64,000 nt of DNA from Sphaerosporella brunnea (lineage: Eukaryota; Ascomycota; Pezizomycetes; Pezizales; Pyronemataceae): contig VXIS01000081.1 in NCBI GenBank assembly GCA_008704415.1, forward strand, positions 88,374-152,373, in the 5' to 3' direction. Of this stretch, positions 20,160 through 32,014 are shown one piece after another. The notes beneath the pieces are model-generated. The model saw only the letters and a program-made list of their open reading frames with translations. It had not been told where the DNA came from and did not search any database. The position numbers and the translations under genes are program-made. How positions within the stretch are numbered: position 1 is the stretch's first letter; the number at the start of each line of letters is the position of its first letter.

Positions 20160-23100
20160 GAATAGATTAAAGAACGATGGTTCTTATATGTGCTAAGTAC
20201 TCTCCAGTCTCCTCCTTCTCCTTTCAGTCTGCACCACGGTCTTCCTCGGCGTCATTCCCCATGTACCTTGTCGCGGGCGGCAACGTTTTCTGTCAATATC
20301 ACACCCTTGCCCTGCATGGATCCCGAACCAATCGGTAGGCCTTGACACAGTGCTGCTTTCAGATTGTCCTATGTACCGACCGTCACATGTGGCTTGCCAG
20401 GGCAAATTCTGGAGGAGCCAGGGGCAAGGGTACCTGCAGAGGCCGAATGCATATCTCTCGTTTGTTGTCCGTCCGCACTTAGAGAGGACTTATCGACTCC
20501 ACTTTATCAACCATTTCTGATTCCATGAACTTCGATTTTGATAGATAGTATGGGTATCTGCCGGCAAAGCGCGCTGCGACAACCCCGAACATCGCTCCTC
20601 CGGTGTCTGTACGAAGGCACGAGATATCTCGCCACCTGGCATCAAGCTTACCACAATTACCGATTTCTCATATATATATTTTTTCGGTAAAAGTTGCCCA
20701 CGCCATAGGTCTGCTCGTTTGTTTTCGAATGTGGAATGCATGCTGGAATTCCGACCCCGGCTCTCCCTTTGAAGTCGCATTATCCGCGCACCCTTGCTAG
20801 AGATGGATTGACAACTCTCTTTTACCGCCAAAAAAGGATGACAGCATAGAGGTGTACTGCCCGGTCCCGACAACGTTTGCCGGGTTGCAGTTTTAGGCAA
20901 TCTTTCAACCGGCAATGTTGGCCTGCGAATCTCCCAAGGAAAAAAAGCAGTTGTTGGGTGCCGTTAGCTTAGGTGGTAGGGCCGCCAGCTACTCCAACGC
21001 AGGCGGATAGCGCGGGGGTATATTGAAGCTGCATTGATGCATCATTGATGGGCTTTGACATGTGGCCTAGCCCGAACCGGACTCAAACCCAACCGCTGTG
21101 AGCGATAACCGGTTGCTGCAGGCCGAGTTGCTGGGAAACGCGCTTGAGGCAAACATCGAGATCGGCGTGATTCCAAACGTATGTGGTCTTTTGACACCGG
21201 CGAGGAATGGATCGTCGCCAGCCGATAATAACTTGACTGATAATCGGATGCCGATCGGGATGCAATTAATCGCACTGGACCCACTGAGAGAGGTTGGGGC
21301 TGAGACGCACATGAAGACCCGCGGAAACCGACCGAGGCTGTCATTGAATAACCGAGGTTTGTGCATCGTTATTCTTCGTCGAATAAAAAGAACCGTCATA
21401 CTGTGTCTTCAACCGACGCCTAACTGTGATCAGGCCAAACAGGACGGAGTGTCACGGCGAGTAACATCGAAGCAGAGCGCCGAAGAGAGGTCTCCGAAGC
21501 TGAGGGTCCCTGGGGCAATAATAGCTATAATAGCAGTCCGGTTCCAGCTGAGCGGTGTTCTGCGGCCCTTGAAACCGATGATAGATATCCGACGACCAGA
21601 ATCAGTGTGACGACTTTGAGGCTGAAACTGTAGCAACGTCAATGGCGGAAAAGGGGCATGGATAGGTGTCTATAGGTGTGGTAAAAAAATCGGTGGGGAG
21701 AAAAGGCGGCACAAAGCGGAGCCGAAGTGGCGTACCAGAAGAAAAAAGTCTAGAAAAAGCCAAAGGAGTCAGCGGAGACGAAGCTAGGAGATTTAACGGT
21801 GGAAATCAACAGGAGAGGAACCACCCACGAGAAAATCGCGGCTGACATGGTTCAGAAAGCCGTAGCAAACAAAGCCAACACAAAGAGAGAACAGCTCTCT
21901 TTCGACTCGCAGGATGGGAAACGATGGTAATAAGGTGCGGCGGAAGCAGCGGAAGAGAAGCGGCACAACCCCAAAAGTGGCTCCAGATGGGTATTGGCAA
22001 AGTGACCGTGCCATGGAAGAGAGCACAAAGTTGCTCTCTCTCTTTTTTTTTTTTTGTTTGAACTGTTCAAATGGGAGTAGAAACCTCTGGAATTTTCGAT
22101 GGTCGAATTTGACGTGGCCCGGCTTCTCTTGCCTCTGGCCAAAGTCCTTTTCCCTATCTGCTTCGCCGGCCTCCAAAGTCTGGCAAATATCCGTCCAATT
22201 ATTGTAACCGCAACACCGTTCGGCGTTGAGCACTTTCTAGTGCCAACGACCCCGAGTTTTGTGCGTCGTGCTTTACCACGCGTACCGGCCCCACAGCTTC
22301 GCCGCCACGATTACCCCTCCATTCTTCGATCCGACAGCCAGCTTATACCCCTAACTCTGTTGCCGAGGCTCTCCCGTAGCTTGGGCTGTGTGGGTCTAGC
22401 CATCGCCTTCTCTCCGTTGGCGAATTCAAATTGTGACTGTGAGGTGTCCGTGAGTAATTCCCTTTCCGTGCCAACATCGTGATAAGGCAATACCAATCTC
22501 ATCGTCCGGAAGCACAATCGGCCCAGGAGAGCTGCAGAGGCGAAGAGGAGCGGCGGCGGCGGCAGCAGCGGGGATAGCAACGGTACAGCATCGGCCCGAA
22601 TGCCGACGGCAGACGGGCGGGTCGGAAGACATGATCGGCGGCGCCGAAGGCTAATTTCTGTGGAAGATACTGCAGTGGCAGCGGCGGGACCTATGGTGCT
22701 TGCTGCCTTTGAGATGGGATATTCAGATTGAGCACTCAGGTTGTTGGGTCGATGCGGGCACTAGGGGTTAGGGGTTTCGCACGGAAACGTCAACTTTCGA
22801 GAGCTAATCTCCGTCTTTTACTGAGGCTGTTTGTCTTTGTGTGGTGCAATCGCCTTCTTGATTTCAAAATGAGCGCTTGAACGGTTGAGGGCGTACTTAT
22901 TCTGTTCCTCTACAGCACTAGAAGGTCGGCGTATTAGTCAGCACCATGCAAAAGCACTCGTTCCGCGAGTGCTCCTCCATGAAAAGGCTTCCTCACAGCT
23001 ACGGCACCGCGTACGCAATTCCCATGGCCGTTTCAAATCACCGCAGTTTTATCCCAGTGGAGTGGGGGCAAGCAAAATTTACTCTGCACAGGCAAGCCCT

Positions 23101-23680
23101 GCTAACTGCCAAGTCTCATGGCCGCTTGGAACACATTGCCGGACATGTTGATCAGGCCCCGCTCCTCTGGCAAACTCCACGTTTATCAGGGGGGCAACAA
23201 GAGGCAAAGATAGCACTTGCGAACAACCGAAGTTTAACATATCGAGCGCAAAGATATGTACACAACAGAATCAATCCCCCACTTCGTCCGCTTCGTCCCC
23301 AATTCCATAGCTCAAGTTGAGCAGCACGAGGAAGGAGAACGCAAAGCCGAAAAGGCAGAGCAACTTGAGCATGACCAGCGCAAGGACGAAGCAGCCCCCC
23401 CTGAGACCATTGACGATCGCTGATCGTGATTGATCTATGCTGCTCGTAGACCCTTCCGCAACTCGAGCGTAGGAGACCTCCTTTTCCAATGGACAAAAGA
23501 AAAGCAGCCGCGAGCAAATCGAAACTACTTGCAATTAAACCCGTCGAAGGCAGAAGCGGCTAACTAGCCCGTTTCAACAGCACGACATTGCCAGTACAAT
23601 GTTCTCTCCTACCTGACGCATGTAGCTCACAAACAAAAACTTGAGAAATTAAATTAGGTCTTTCTTGGTAGTTGCGAAAA
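20160..23680. other. No gene confidently recognised
   Basis: Only frames of 60-170 codons without domains. A minus-strand frame at 23271-23534 encodes 87 residues with one clear membrane segment (VLALVMLKLLCLFGFAFSFL) and an acidic end (GDEADEVGD). It lies just downstream of the small membrane-protein gene on the same strand and might be a related gene, but its start and splicing are unclear. Confidence 0.4.
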
Positions 23681-23685
23681 CACTC

Positions 23686-23938
23686 CTACTCCATTTGGCT
23701 GGCTCCTCCGATGAGGAAAGCCAGCCAGTCACCGACTGTCTCGAGTTCGTGTGCGTGGGCGACAGACTTCATGCTCAGCCAGAAGATGTTGAGTATGAGC
23801 AGCACGGCGTTCAAAACTAGCTTGGTCTCAGGCTGCGTTGAGCTCTCGTCGACAACAGTGAGCCTGCGCCACGTCAGGCCGGTGAAATCGAGAAGCCGAG
23901 GAGAGGGAGCTCACTTGGTGGTTGGCATGATGAGTGCT
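23686..23938 (-). CDS. Small two-exon membrane protein, 63 residues
   Basis: Exon 1 is 23925-23938 (ATG CCA ACC ACC AA), the intron 23864-23924 (61 nt, GTGAGC donor, CCTGACG branch site, GCGCAG acceptor), and exon 2 23686-23863 with stop TAG. The protein reads MPTTK then LTVVDESSTQPETK, one strongly hydrophobic helix (LVLNAVLLILNIFWLSM) and a second weaker one (VGDWLAFLIGGAS). No signal-peptide cleavage motif is evident, so it is probably a small integral membrane protein. I do not recognise the family. Support comes from the well-formed intron at codon 5, the clean frame and hydrophobicity; no transcript was available to confirm it. Confidence 0.5.
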
Positions 23939-23939
23939 G

Positions 23940-25920
23940 GTGTGCGCGGTGAAGTTGAGGTAGTGCGAGCAAACAATGATAGGTGAAAAGCGGGCTCGGG
24001 GCCAGCTCAGGGTGCCCGTACCGCGTGAGATACCGCTTCACATTCATCGCCTATGTCTCCTCGGTGAGGTTGCTGACTCCGGTGTTTGAAGCCTCACTGG
24101 GTATCACTCGCTCGGCGCCTCCTTAGGGAACACACTGCCTTGCGTTCATCCTGGTGGTACTGCGATCCTTGATCATGAAAGACGTTTCAGAAATGGCGGA
24201 AGCTTTCTAGTTGCTGTTCTTCGCGCACGGTCTGCCGGCTACATCTATGGGAAGAAAGTCCCTTTCGACTGGTGATATATCTTGAGCTCCCGGTCCGCTA
24301 TGAGGTACAGGCAGACACTTCCCCCAGCGCCCGGTGACGTACCATCTGCAACGCTCGGTACCGTGAATCTCTGGCCGCGAAAGATCGACCTTTTGTGTTC
24401 ACCCCACATCTACTCGATCCGGAGGTGCCCCGCTTTTTTTGCTTGTATTTTCTCCGACCACCAAGCGCAGAGCGCAGAGCTGCCAGCAAAATCGAAGCCA
24501 CTCGACGCTGGAGCCACCGGGAATCGCTGCACAACGATGACCGTTTTGTCATAAGAAGAGAATGTATTGCCATCAGCTCACCGAATCTATAACACACGCA
24601 ATCGCTGAGCAAATGGGGACGGTAAACGTACCTTGTAGAAGGCATACTGACTAGTACATACGTGTTTTCGGTGCATTGGTAGCTGCAATAGAAGACGCTG
24701 CTCGAGCAGGTGAAAAGGTGAATGGATAAAGTGAGTGCGGTCAGGTTGAACACTCAGTCCGGTAGCCTCAGAACAGACTCTGTGAATTCCGAGTACTATA
24801 GCACCACCTTCCATTTTCGACTGGGATTTAACTGTGAAGGCATCTTCGGAGTACCGCCCCACAAGCCATCACTCGCGTTCCAACGGCTTCGTGAACTTTG
24901 GCCGGTTCGCTGGCACTTTCCTTTCCCTTCGGAATGTGGGCATTTAGATGTCGCGAAACAGAAATTACACCTTATTGGCGACATTTCCCAAGCCTCCGAG
25001 GCTGAGATATTCCAAAAGCGTGGCACTTAGCCATCCACAGCAGCAAGCCAAAACATCGACGTTCACCCACCCACGTTCCTATCCAGCCCCTAGCTCGGCC
25101 ACATAAAGCCACGATTCCTCGGTAGAGTACCCGTCAGTCTCATGCGGCATACCACAGCGGATAGCCCACACGATCAAGCCACCACACAGACCGCCCCCGT
25201 TCCCACAATGAAGTAATGCAAGGCTGCCGGCAAGGCACCGAGGCTTGAATGAGAGATCCCCGGGTCCATGGCTCACTTTCTGTTTGCCGGAAAGTATAGC
25301 TCTTGGTTGAAGGTTTGATAAAAGCAAGTTGTGTGTTGGAATAGGGAAGAAGGACCGGTTGAGGTTGCGAAGTATATACAGCTTTGCGAAGCCTTGAAAG
25401 CTGTACACCAATCGCTTTCAAACAACACTGCAAGAACGCAGTGAACTTTATGCTTGAACCGGAGGAGCAGGACTACCTTCCTGTTGGAGCACAGAAAATT
25501 ACCCGAGTGCGAACCCATGACCAACATGCAAGTGACACAAAGCCCGTTTTTGATAGCTGTGGACTTCGCTGCAGAATGCGGCGCGTTTGTCTCACTTGGG
25601 TATCTAGACGTCCTTGCTAGCCAGAGGTTGTTGCGCTAATTAGCTCGTGTGAGAATCGAATGCCGTTGTATAATTAAACAAACGGTTAGTGATTATGATA
25701 CCCCGGCGCTCGGGAGAAATGGCTGTCGTGCCCCGCGATGCTCCAGATGCCCCTGTACGTACAGGGAGAGGAGTTGATGCACCACTCACCTCTGGTTCTC
25801 GAACCTGCCCCAAGCTCGCGCGGCCTGCGGCTGCATGTTTTTACAGTAGGGGGCGAGAATCGTTGAGTATTTTCGTAGCTTCAAGGTGCTTCTTTCTTTA
25901 AGCAGTTCATGATTCCATGT
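23940..25920. other. No gene recognised
   Basis: Frames at 24298-24753 (-), 24722-25030 (+) and 25079-25411 (-) lack domains and good gene structure. Confidence 0.4.
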
Positions 25921-25924
25921 GACT

Positions 25925-27451
25925 TCAACAATATCTCCCCTGCCAAGTCCGGAACACAAGCATACGCAAATTTTCTCTTCTTCGGGCGCTCTCCACCACA
26001 GTCTTGAAGCTATAATTCAACATCACACAAGCCGGCAAAATCTTGATTTCATTGGTGGCAAAGAAACGTCCAGGATTATGATTCCTATTAGCTAAATACC
26101 AGCACATAGGGAGTTACCAGGCATGCCTCCCGATTCTAAACGATACGAAATCATTCGTAGCAGAAACCATCTGATGCCTCGCCTCTTCTCCCAGGGTCTC
26201 CCGAATCCTACTAAACCGGAACCAATCAAACGCCTCCGAGTTCTCATAGATTTCCGGATCCCTCTGCAAAGCGCTTGCAGAAACACCCAGCCACGTCCCC
26301 TTCGGCACAAATGTACCGTCCGAGAACTTATGTGCCCTCATGGCCTTCCTAGTTCCGGTTACTCCACTCGATCGCTGGACTTCCTGCATGCATCTTCATT
26401 TTCGCAAGCCCTTGTTGCGTCGAGCCGCCAAATTCTTTGACGGAGATTTCAATTTCTTCGCGTAGAGGTTCGTGAAGCGGGGGCTGCGAGGCGAGGTCGG
26501 AAATCGCTTTTTAGACCGCAAGAGAGGTGGTGTGGATTGCAGCGAAGTTGAGGAAGCGATGCGGAGGCACATTTCTTCTGTGCTAGCTCCCGGAGCTGCT
26601 GCTTCGGCGATCCTTTGGGTTCCATCATTCTGCAGATGACTAGCCGTGCCCGAAAAAGGAAAAACAGCAGCAAGAAGAATCGTCTAGCCCGGTCGGTCCA
26701 GGCATCTCCGAGCTCTTCCAGCTTCCGCCGGCGTTCTGCAAAAATCGGACCAACGCTTGTGAGGGTTCTGTAGAGGGATTTGTCGCGGTGCATGGCATAC
26801 CAAGCAAAGAAAGGGCTTGAGTATCTTGGGCAATATGTTTATTGTGGTGCCCCAGTGCGAGGTCTTGGTGGCGAAGTCGATACAGGCGTCGAGGTACCCT
26901 TGATTCCGGCAGCCGTCTAATGTCCAATCAATGAGGTCCTTTTTTTTTTCGAGAAAGCCCGGAAAAAAACATACCTAAGAGACGACTCGCGATTCTAGAG
27001 GTAAGTTCAGAATCAACCTGAAGTTTTTCAATAGTGTCCAGTCGCTGCCGATAGTGGTGTTCTTTGTCCAGGCCCGAACTAGCTCATTCATGATCTCTGG
27101 TAAACTGCTGCTGAGGCGGTTGGCGAGATGCTTCTTAACGAGCTCGATGCAATAGGGGTTTTTGTGGAGGTCGGGTGAGGATGTGTAATATGGAGAGCTC
27201 TGCTCGGGGTCAACTTGCCCACAGCACCCGCATCTCCATTGCGGCCTCCGCTCCAACTTCATGGAAGGACGTAATGCTGTCATCCAGACTCGACAGCTCC
27301 TGGATCGCTCTGGTCTGAGAGTAAGACGATGTATCTTGCCGGAGTCGCAACCTTGAAAGCCTGACCATTCTTCCCCAAAATCGAAGGGAGTAAACCCCCC
27401 TTCAGGGAGTGGTAAGGTAAAACGAGTGTGCCGACATTCTCTGCAAGCCAT
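25925..27451 (-). pseudogene. Cytochrome P450 pseudogene (ent-kaurene-oxidase-like)
   Basis: P450 landmarks appear on the minus strand in several frames. From 5' to 3': a fragment reading KVATPARYIVLLSDQ; the segment SSPDLHKNPYCIELVKKHLA with NELVRAW; GYLDACIDFATKTSHWGTT; HKFSDGTFVPKGTWLGVSAS followed by LQRDPEIYENSEAFDWFRFS; and the heme-binding region split by an intron, RIGRHA then PGRFFATNEIKI. In this family the loop is FGxGRHxCPGRFFA. Here the Cys codon is divided by the intron beginning at the GTAACT donor (about 26119), and the expected AG acceptor reads AA, while the first Gly of the loop is Arg (GGA to AGA). Frameshifts and stops occur upstream. Relatives oxidise terpenoids or other metabolites at the endoplasmic reticulum. 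This copy cannot make a working enzyme. Confidence 0.75.
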
Positions 27452-27459
27452 CGGAACGC

Positions 27460-29829
27460 ATTTTCAATAGTTTCACCATATCTGTATACATAGTCCGTCG
27501 ATATCGAAGATCGAGGCTCTCGCCTCTTCGGTTCCGGTTAGTAAGTATTGGAAGAATTGGATCAATCGGAGGATGATAAACACCAGGAGAGCTATTTGAT
27601 ATAAAGCGAAGCACGTTCATCTGAGTCTCGATGTTAGCCGGAGACCACTGTCCGATCGTCTCTCTGGGCCTGCCGGAGTCAAATGTTTTATGGCCTGTTT
27701 TGCCGCAGACGCATCGGTAACGTTGGTTACCGTTGAAGGCATGCAAAGCCCGGGGCCTGCTTTCCTCGAGCTCACTTGCATCCTCCCCTTCCCTTCAGCG
27801 CGCGGGTGCAGAATAGACATGGCTTCCCGCGAATCTGAAATTCGGGCATTTAGTTATGCTAGCCGAGAAGGGCGCCGGCAGACCCAGGGTGTACCAGAAA
27901 GAGCCTGTCGAGATGATGGTGCAATTGGTGGAGTCGACATATGGCGGTTCAGCTTGCGGGGCGTCAATCGAGAAGAAATTGTCTGTCTACGTCAGCATAT
28001 CTTTTCGACCCAAGACGCACCTTCCGGTTGTAATGAAGGAAAAAATGACTGAAGGACTGTGGGCCATATGGCTTTTCGGTTATGGTTGTAGGTTGTCGGA
28101 TAGTGTGTTTAGGGCGGTGAATGTTGAAGACAAACAATAGGCAAAGGCGAAAGAAAATCATGGAAAAATGACATACTATCGACTTCTAATTGGTTTGCAA
28201 ACACTAAATGCTATAGATCGAGAAAATCTTTTCTGAACTTTCTATATAGACCGCTTCCAACCACTTGATCGCCTTCAGAGTAGGACATTTGCGAACCAGC
28301 TCCACGGGATGTCACTCGGGTTCTGGCGCAGAGACTGTGCCACACTCGCTCTTCCGGGAAGGTCTTCAATCCACCATTACTGTGAAGCGCCGAGGACGCC
28401 TTCTGTGTTGTTCTCCCAGTTTGAAGAAAATATTCTTTCCGTATTGCGAGCTTCCGGAATGTTCGCGTCGGTCGAGAACAAAGAAAAGCCTTCCCGGAAT
28501 CAACGAACTACACCCACCGGGACTCATTCTTCATCATAAACCTAACTGCCACCAAGGAGCTAGATGTAGCCCCAGAATTCTGTTTGCGGCCCGGTCACGA
28601 CTAATGGACAGCTCTTGCCGGTAGAGGCACGCGAGATCACCCGCGTCTCCCAAGAAATCCCATGCGAGAAACAAGCAAGATATTGAACAGTCACACGGCT
28701 TCCCAATCATAGCATGTCTGATCCTGTCACTCCCTGGATGGAACATAACACTAATAGAAGCTTACATCGCAGCCGAAGTCGCACGGGCACGAAACGAACT
28801 GGAAACCTGGCTGTCGGAACCGCAGTTTGTGTGTAGGCTGCTGCAGGTGGGAGGCGAAGGAACCCATAAGAAGGCTGACGGTTCGTGGTTTCAATAAAAA
28901 ATCACTCATGTGTGTGGCCCTTTCAGTGCTGGTCAGGCGGTGCAGAATTTCGAGTACGCTATTTGGGCCCACCAGCCTGGCTTTTCGAATTCGGCGCAGC
29001 ACCATTCTCTGAGTTTCAGCTTCCTGGAGTATCTCCGTCTATATCGTCTTTATTGAGACGCCTCAGAAACCTCAGCAGGGCAGTGTCTTGTTTCTGCTCA
29101 CGTAACGACGCCTCCGACCGGATTAGGAAACATCGGCTCCCTTCTCGCGGCTGCGTCTGCCAAACGGCAAATACAAATCGGACGTCGACCACATCCCCGC
29201 TCGATGGCAGTTTGCCAATGATCAGAGAGACGCTCCCGGTATCCTCTGGCTTATAGATATCGATGCCTTACCCGTATCATGCCAAGTCCGAGCGACGCCA
29301 GTCATGAAGATTTGAACAGAAGTCCCGGCCCACTACCTACCGTATACTCTACTCAGCCTCTATTGGTTATCGAAAACCACTATATCGTGCACCGGTTGCT
29401 TGCTTAGCAGCGGTGCAACGGGTTCTATGCATACTGCAGTCCTCATGCCGCCCAGCGTCATCCGGCGTTTTCGATCAAGGCGGTGCAATTCCCGGATACC
29501 GCAATCTAGGAGGCACAAAGCGGGGCTTTCAAGCGGTGTGCGGGACAAGTCCACCATTGCCGGAACGAACACGAACACCGAAGTTCCATCGGCATGATGA
29601 AGCCAGCAGAGTTCCTGATACCGAAGTCCCATAAGGCAGAGGAAGTCGACCAGATCGATAGGATGACCAATCGACGAGCTGCAGCTAGGCCGGAGGTTGC
29701 CGTCGCGCACTGGGCGGTATCAGCCCCGCGCGCGAGTTGCGGACCTCTCTGATTGGTGGCATCGCCTCAGTTACACCAACATTCGGTCGGTCTTGCCTAG
29801 CAAAAGCAAGCAATTTTGCCACCGAACAA
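27460..29829. other. No gene confidently recognised
   Basis: The 5' end of the P450 pseudogene may extend into 27460-27820 but is not readable. An open frame without ATG at about 28623-28897 (+) includes AEVARARNELETWLSEPQF, which looks like a real helix, but I cannot build a gene around it. Frames at 29360-29710 have no domain. Confidence 0.35.
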
Positions 29830-29836
29830 TATAAAT
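29830..29836 (+). promoter_or_regulatory. TATA box (TATAAAT) of the STAND-N/Ras-like gene
   Basis: TATAAAT lies 55 bp upstream of the ATG at 29891 in an A/T-rich stretch. Confidence 0.5.
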
Positions 29837-29890
29837 TATATAATCAAATATTCTCTTCATTCCAGATCTCAAACACCAACAGAGCTCGGG

Positions 29891-32014
29891 ATGGATCCAC
29901 TTTCAATCGGTGCTTCGGTAGCCGGACTGATCGGCCTCGCCGCACAACTCTCCACTTCGGTCAGCCGCTTTGTATCAGCCGTTTCCGATGCACCGACCTA
30001 CGCCAGCCAGGTCATGGACGAGTTGAAGGGCGTCGAACTGGTGTTTCTTCAGCTGGAATCCTCTCTTCTCTACCCTGGCCAAGCAAGGCTTGATCGGTTC
30101 GCCGCCTTTCCAGAGGACCCTTTGCGAACCATGTTCAAGCGCTGTGACGATTTATTTTCGCTGCTAAAGATCGAGCTCGAGGGAGTGGGAGACAGCAGTC
30201 AAATGCGGCTGTGGAAGCGGGTGAAGTGGGCGCAGAAAGAGGGCAGCATCCGTCAGCACATGCAGAGGCTGGGTGAATGCAAAAATAATCTGCTTTTGCT
30301 GTTGACAGTCCTCCTTCGGTAAGCTTGCAGTTCACAATGTAATCTTCGTTAGACTCTAATGAATGATAGTCAATCAAATTCACTAGTCGAAGAGAACATG
30401 AACCGAATTATGGAAACTGTGTTTCAGACCCAGAGCCCGCTTTTGCACTCCCGGATCGATGGCCACATTTCTCATCCTAGACTGAGCGAAACCGGTATCA
30501 CCCCCGAATTGTCGACATCGTCAGAATCCAATACTACTAATTGGGCACCGTTTCGGGAACGTGCTCATGAACATTGGGAGATAGTACTGTCCCGCAGCAA
30601 GGTCTACAGCAGGGCCCACTTGAACTCCTCGACACTCTCCATTGACAGCCCGCATACCTGTGGATCGTCGCAACTGTCAGAAATATCACTGGCCAAGATC
30701 TCGAATACCTCTATGATGTGTCTTCCAGTTTCCTGGGGATTCGATGTCGGCACGGAAGTCGTTGCGGACCACCCATCTTGCACCGCGGGAATCATACCCT
30801 TATCGATCGATAAGCCAAACGCCCCTTTGTCTGAACTACGGCGCACGTCACGCCTCGGGAGCTTGCGTGACATGTTTGCGGCACGTCGGCTATCTAAAGA
30901 CGATCACCTCCAAGACAACCACATCCAATCCACAAGCCGAAGCAGAGAGCCTGTTGGCCCCAAGGGACGATGTTCCACTACCGAGAAGGCGCCAAAGCCA
31001 ACCACTCGCGCTGGGTCCACGGAGGAGAATTCTTCAGCAAGGGTGTCACCAGAAGAATCAACAGGTCTGCCACGGGCTAGGCAGCATAAGCGGGCGCATA
31101 CCGTCCAGGGAGCCGCATTGACTCGGACCGAGGTTTACACTTGCATTGCTCCGTCAAGATCTTGGAGTGCTTACAGCCGCCTCCCAAAAACCCCTGTCTC
31201 TCACTCCCCGGAGGTCTCTGAGAAGAAAATCTTTTCTCCGTCCACGTCGACCTCCGGTACCTGCTCGCCCTTCGGTCAGATGAGCGATGTATCCTCAGCA
31301 AGCTCCTTCACCGAATACTCCTCCTCTCCAAGCCCTCGCAGGGAAAGCCAAATCAACGTTCACTTGAAGCTGTTAATTCTCGGGGATCTCCCACTAGGTG
31401 CGGCGACTGCATTCCCGCAACTTTTAGAACCCGGGCCTTCAGGATACCAGAAGCTCACCTACAACTGCGGCCAGCTGAGGCTGAGAATGGACGTCAAAGA
31501 CGGCTCCGGATTTACCACCCAGCCCGCGTTGTGTAAACAATGGATCCGAGAGGCCGAGTTGTTCTTGCTTTTGTATCAAACTGAGTGTCCGGAGTCGTGG
31601 GAAGTGGTTCAAGACTACGTCACGGAAATCAAGCGGCAATGGTGGAACCCCGAGGAGGCCAAAAACGACAAGTATCCGATCATGATTTTCGAAAACCATG
31701 GCAGTCAAATGGGAGTAGGCATTCCCTGCAGGAGTTCACCGCGTTCGTGGGCGAAAGATAATGGGTGCCAGATCATGGCTGAAGATAGCCATGGACTTTC
31801 AAGGAACAAATTTGCCGCGATCTTGTTGAGCTTGGCTATGCGGAAGGTAAAAGTTACCTCTAAAGACGTTTATGAGGTGTTTATGGGCGAAGTCGCTCGG
31901 ATTCTGGGCGGAGAAGAAAATACGGAGTCGGGATCGAGCGGAACTCGCGATAATGTAACGAGAGACACGGCGGCTCTCTTTCATTCTCTTCCGGAGTATC
32001 AGATTGCGATTTGA
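29891..32014 (+). CDS. Fungal STAND N-terminal domain fused to degenerate Ras-like domain
   Basis: Exons 29891-30318 and 30370-32014, intron 30319-30369 (51 nt, GTAAGC, CTAAT branch, GATAG); 690 residues. Residues 1 to about 115 are the fungal N-terminal domain found at the front of STAND/NLR-like proteins (MDPLSIGASVAGLIGLAAQL, then VSAVSDAPTYASQVMDELKG and a long helical segment). Residues about 145-465 are Ser/Thr/Pro-rich and probably disordered. Residues about 470-645 fold like a Ras GTPase: strand LKLLILGDLPLGAAT in the P-loop position, then RLRMDVKDGSG in the G3 position, IREAELFLLLYQTECPESWE, IMIFENHGSQ in the G4 position, and WAKDNGCQIMAEDSHGL in the G5 position. Key residues are lost: the P-loop Lys-Ser/Thr is Ala-Ala-Thr, NKxD is replaced by NHGS, and SAK by EDS. 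It probably does not bind GTP. Role is unknown; a signalling or heterokaryon/defence-related scaffold is an inference from the N-terminal domain. Confidence 0.8.

Noticed and set aside
20965..21100. tRNA-like D-arm (TAGCTTAGGTGGTAGGGC) and, on the other strand, a T-arm-like GGTTTGAGTCC
   Set aside because: The two pieces are on opposite strands and over 100 bp apart; no cloverleaf can be folded from either.
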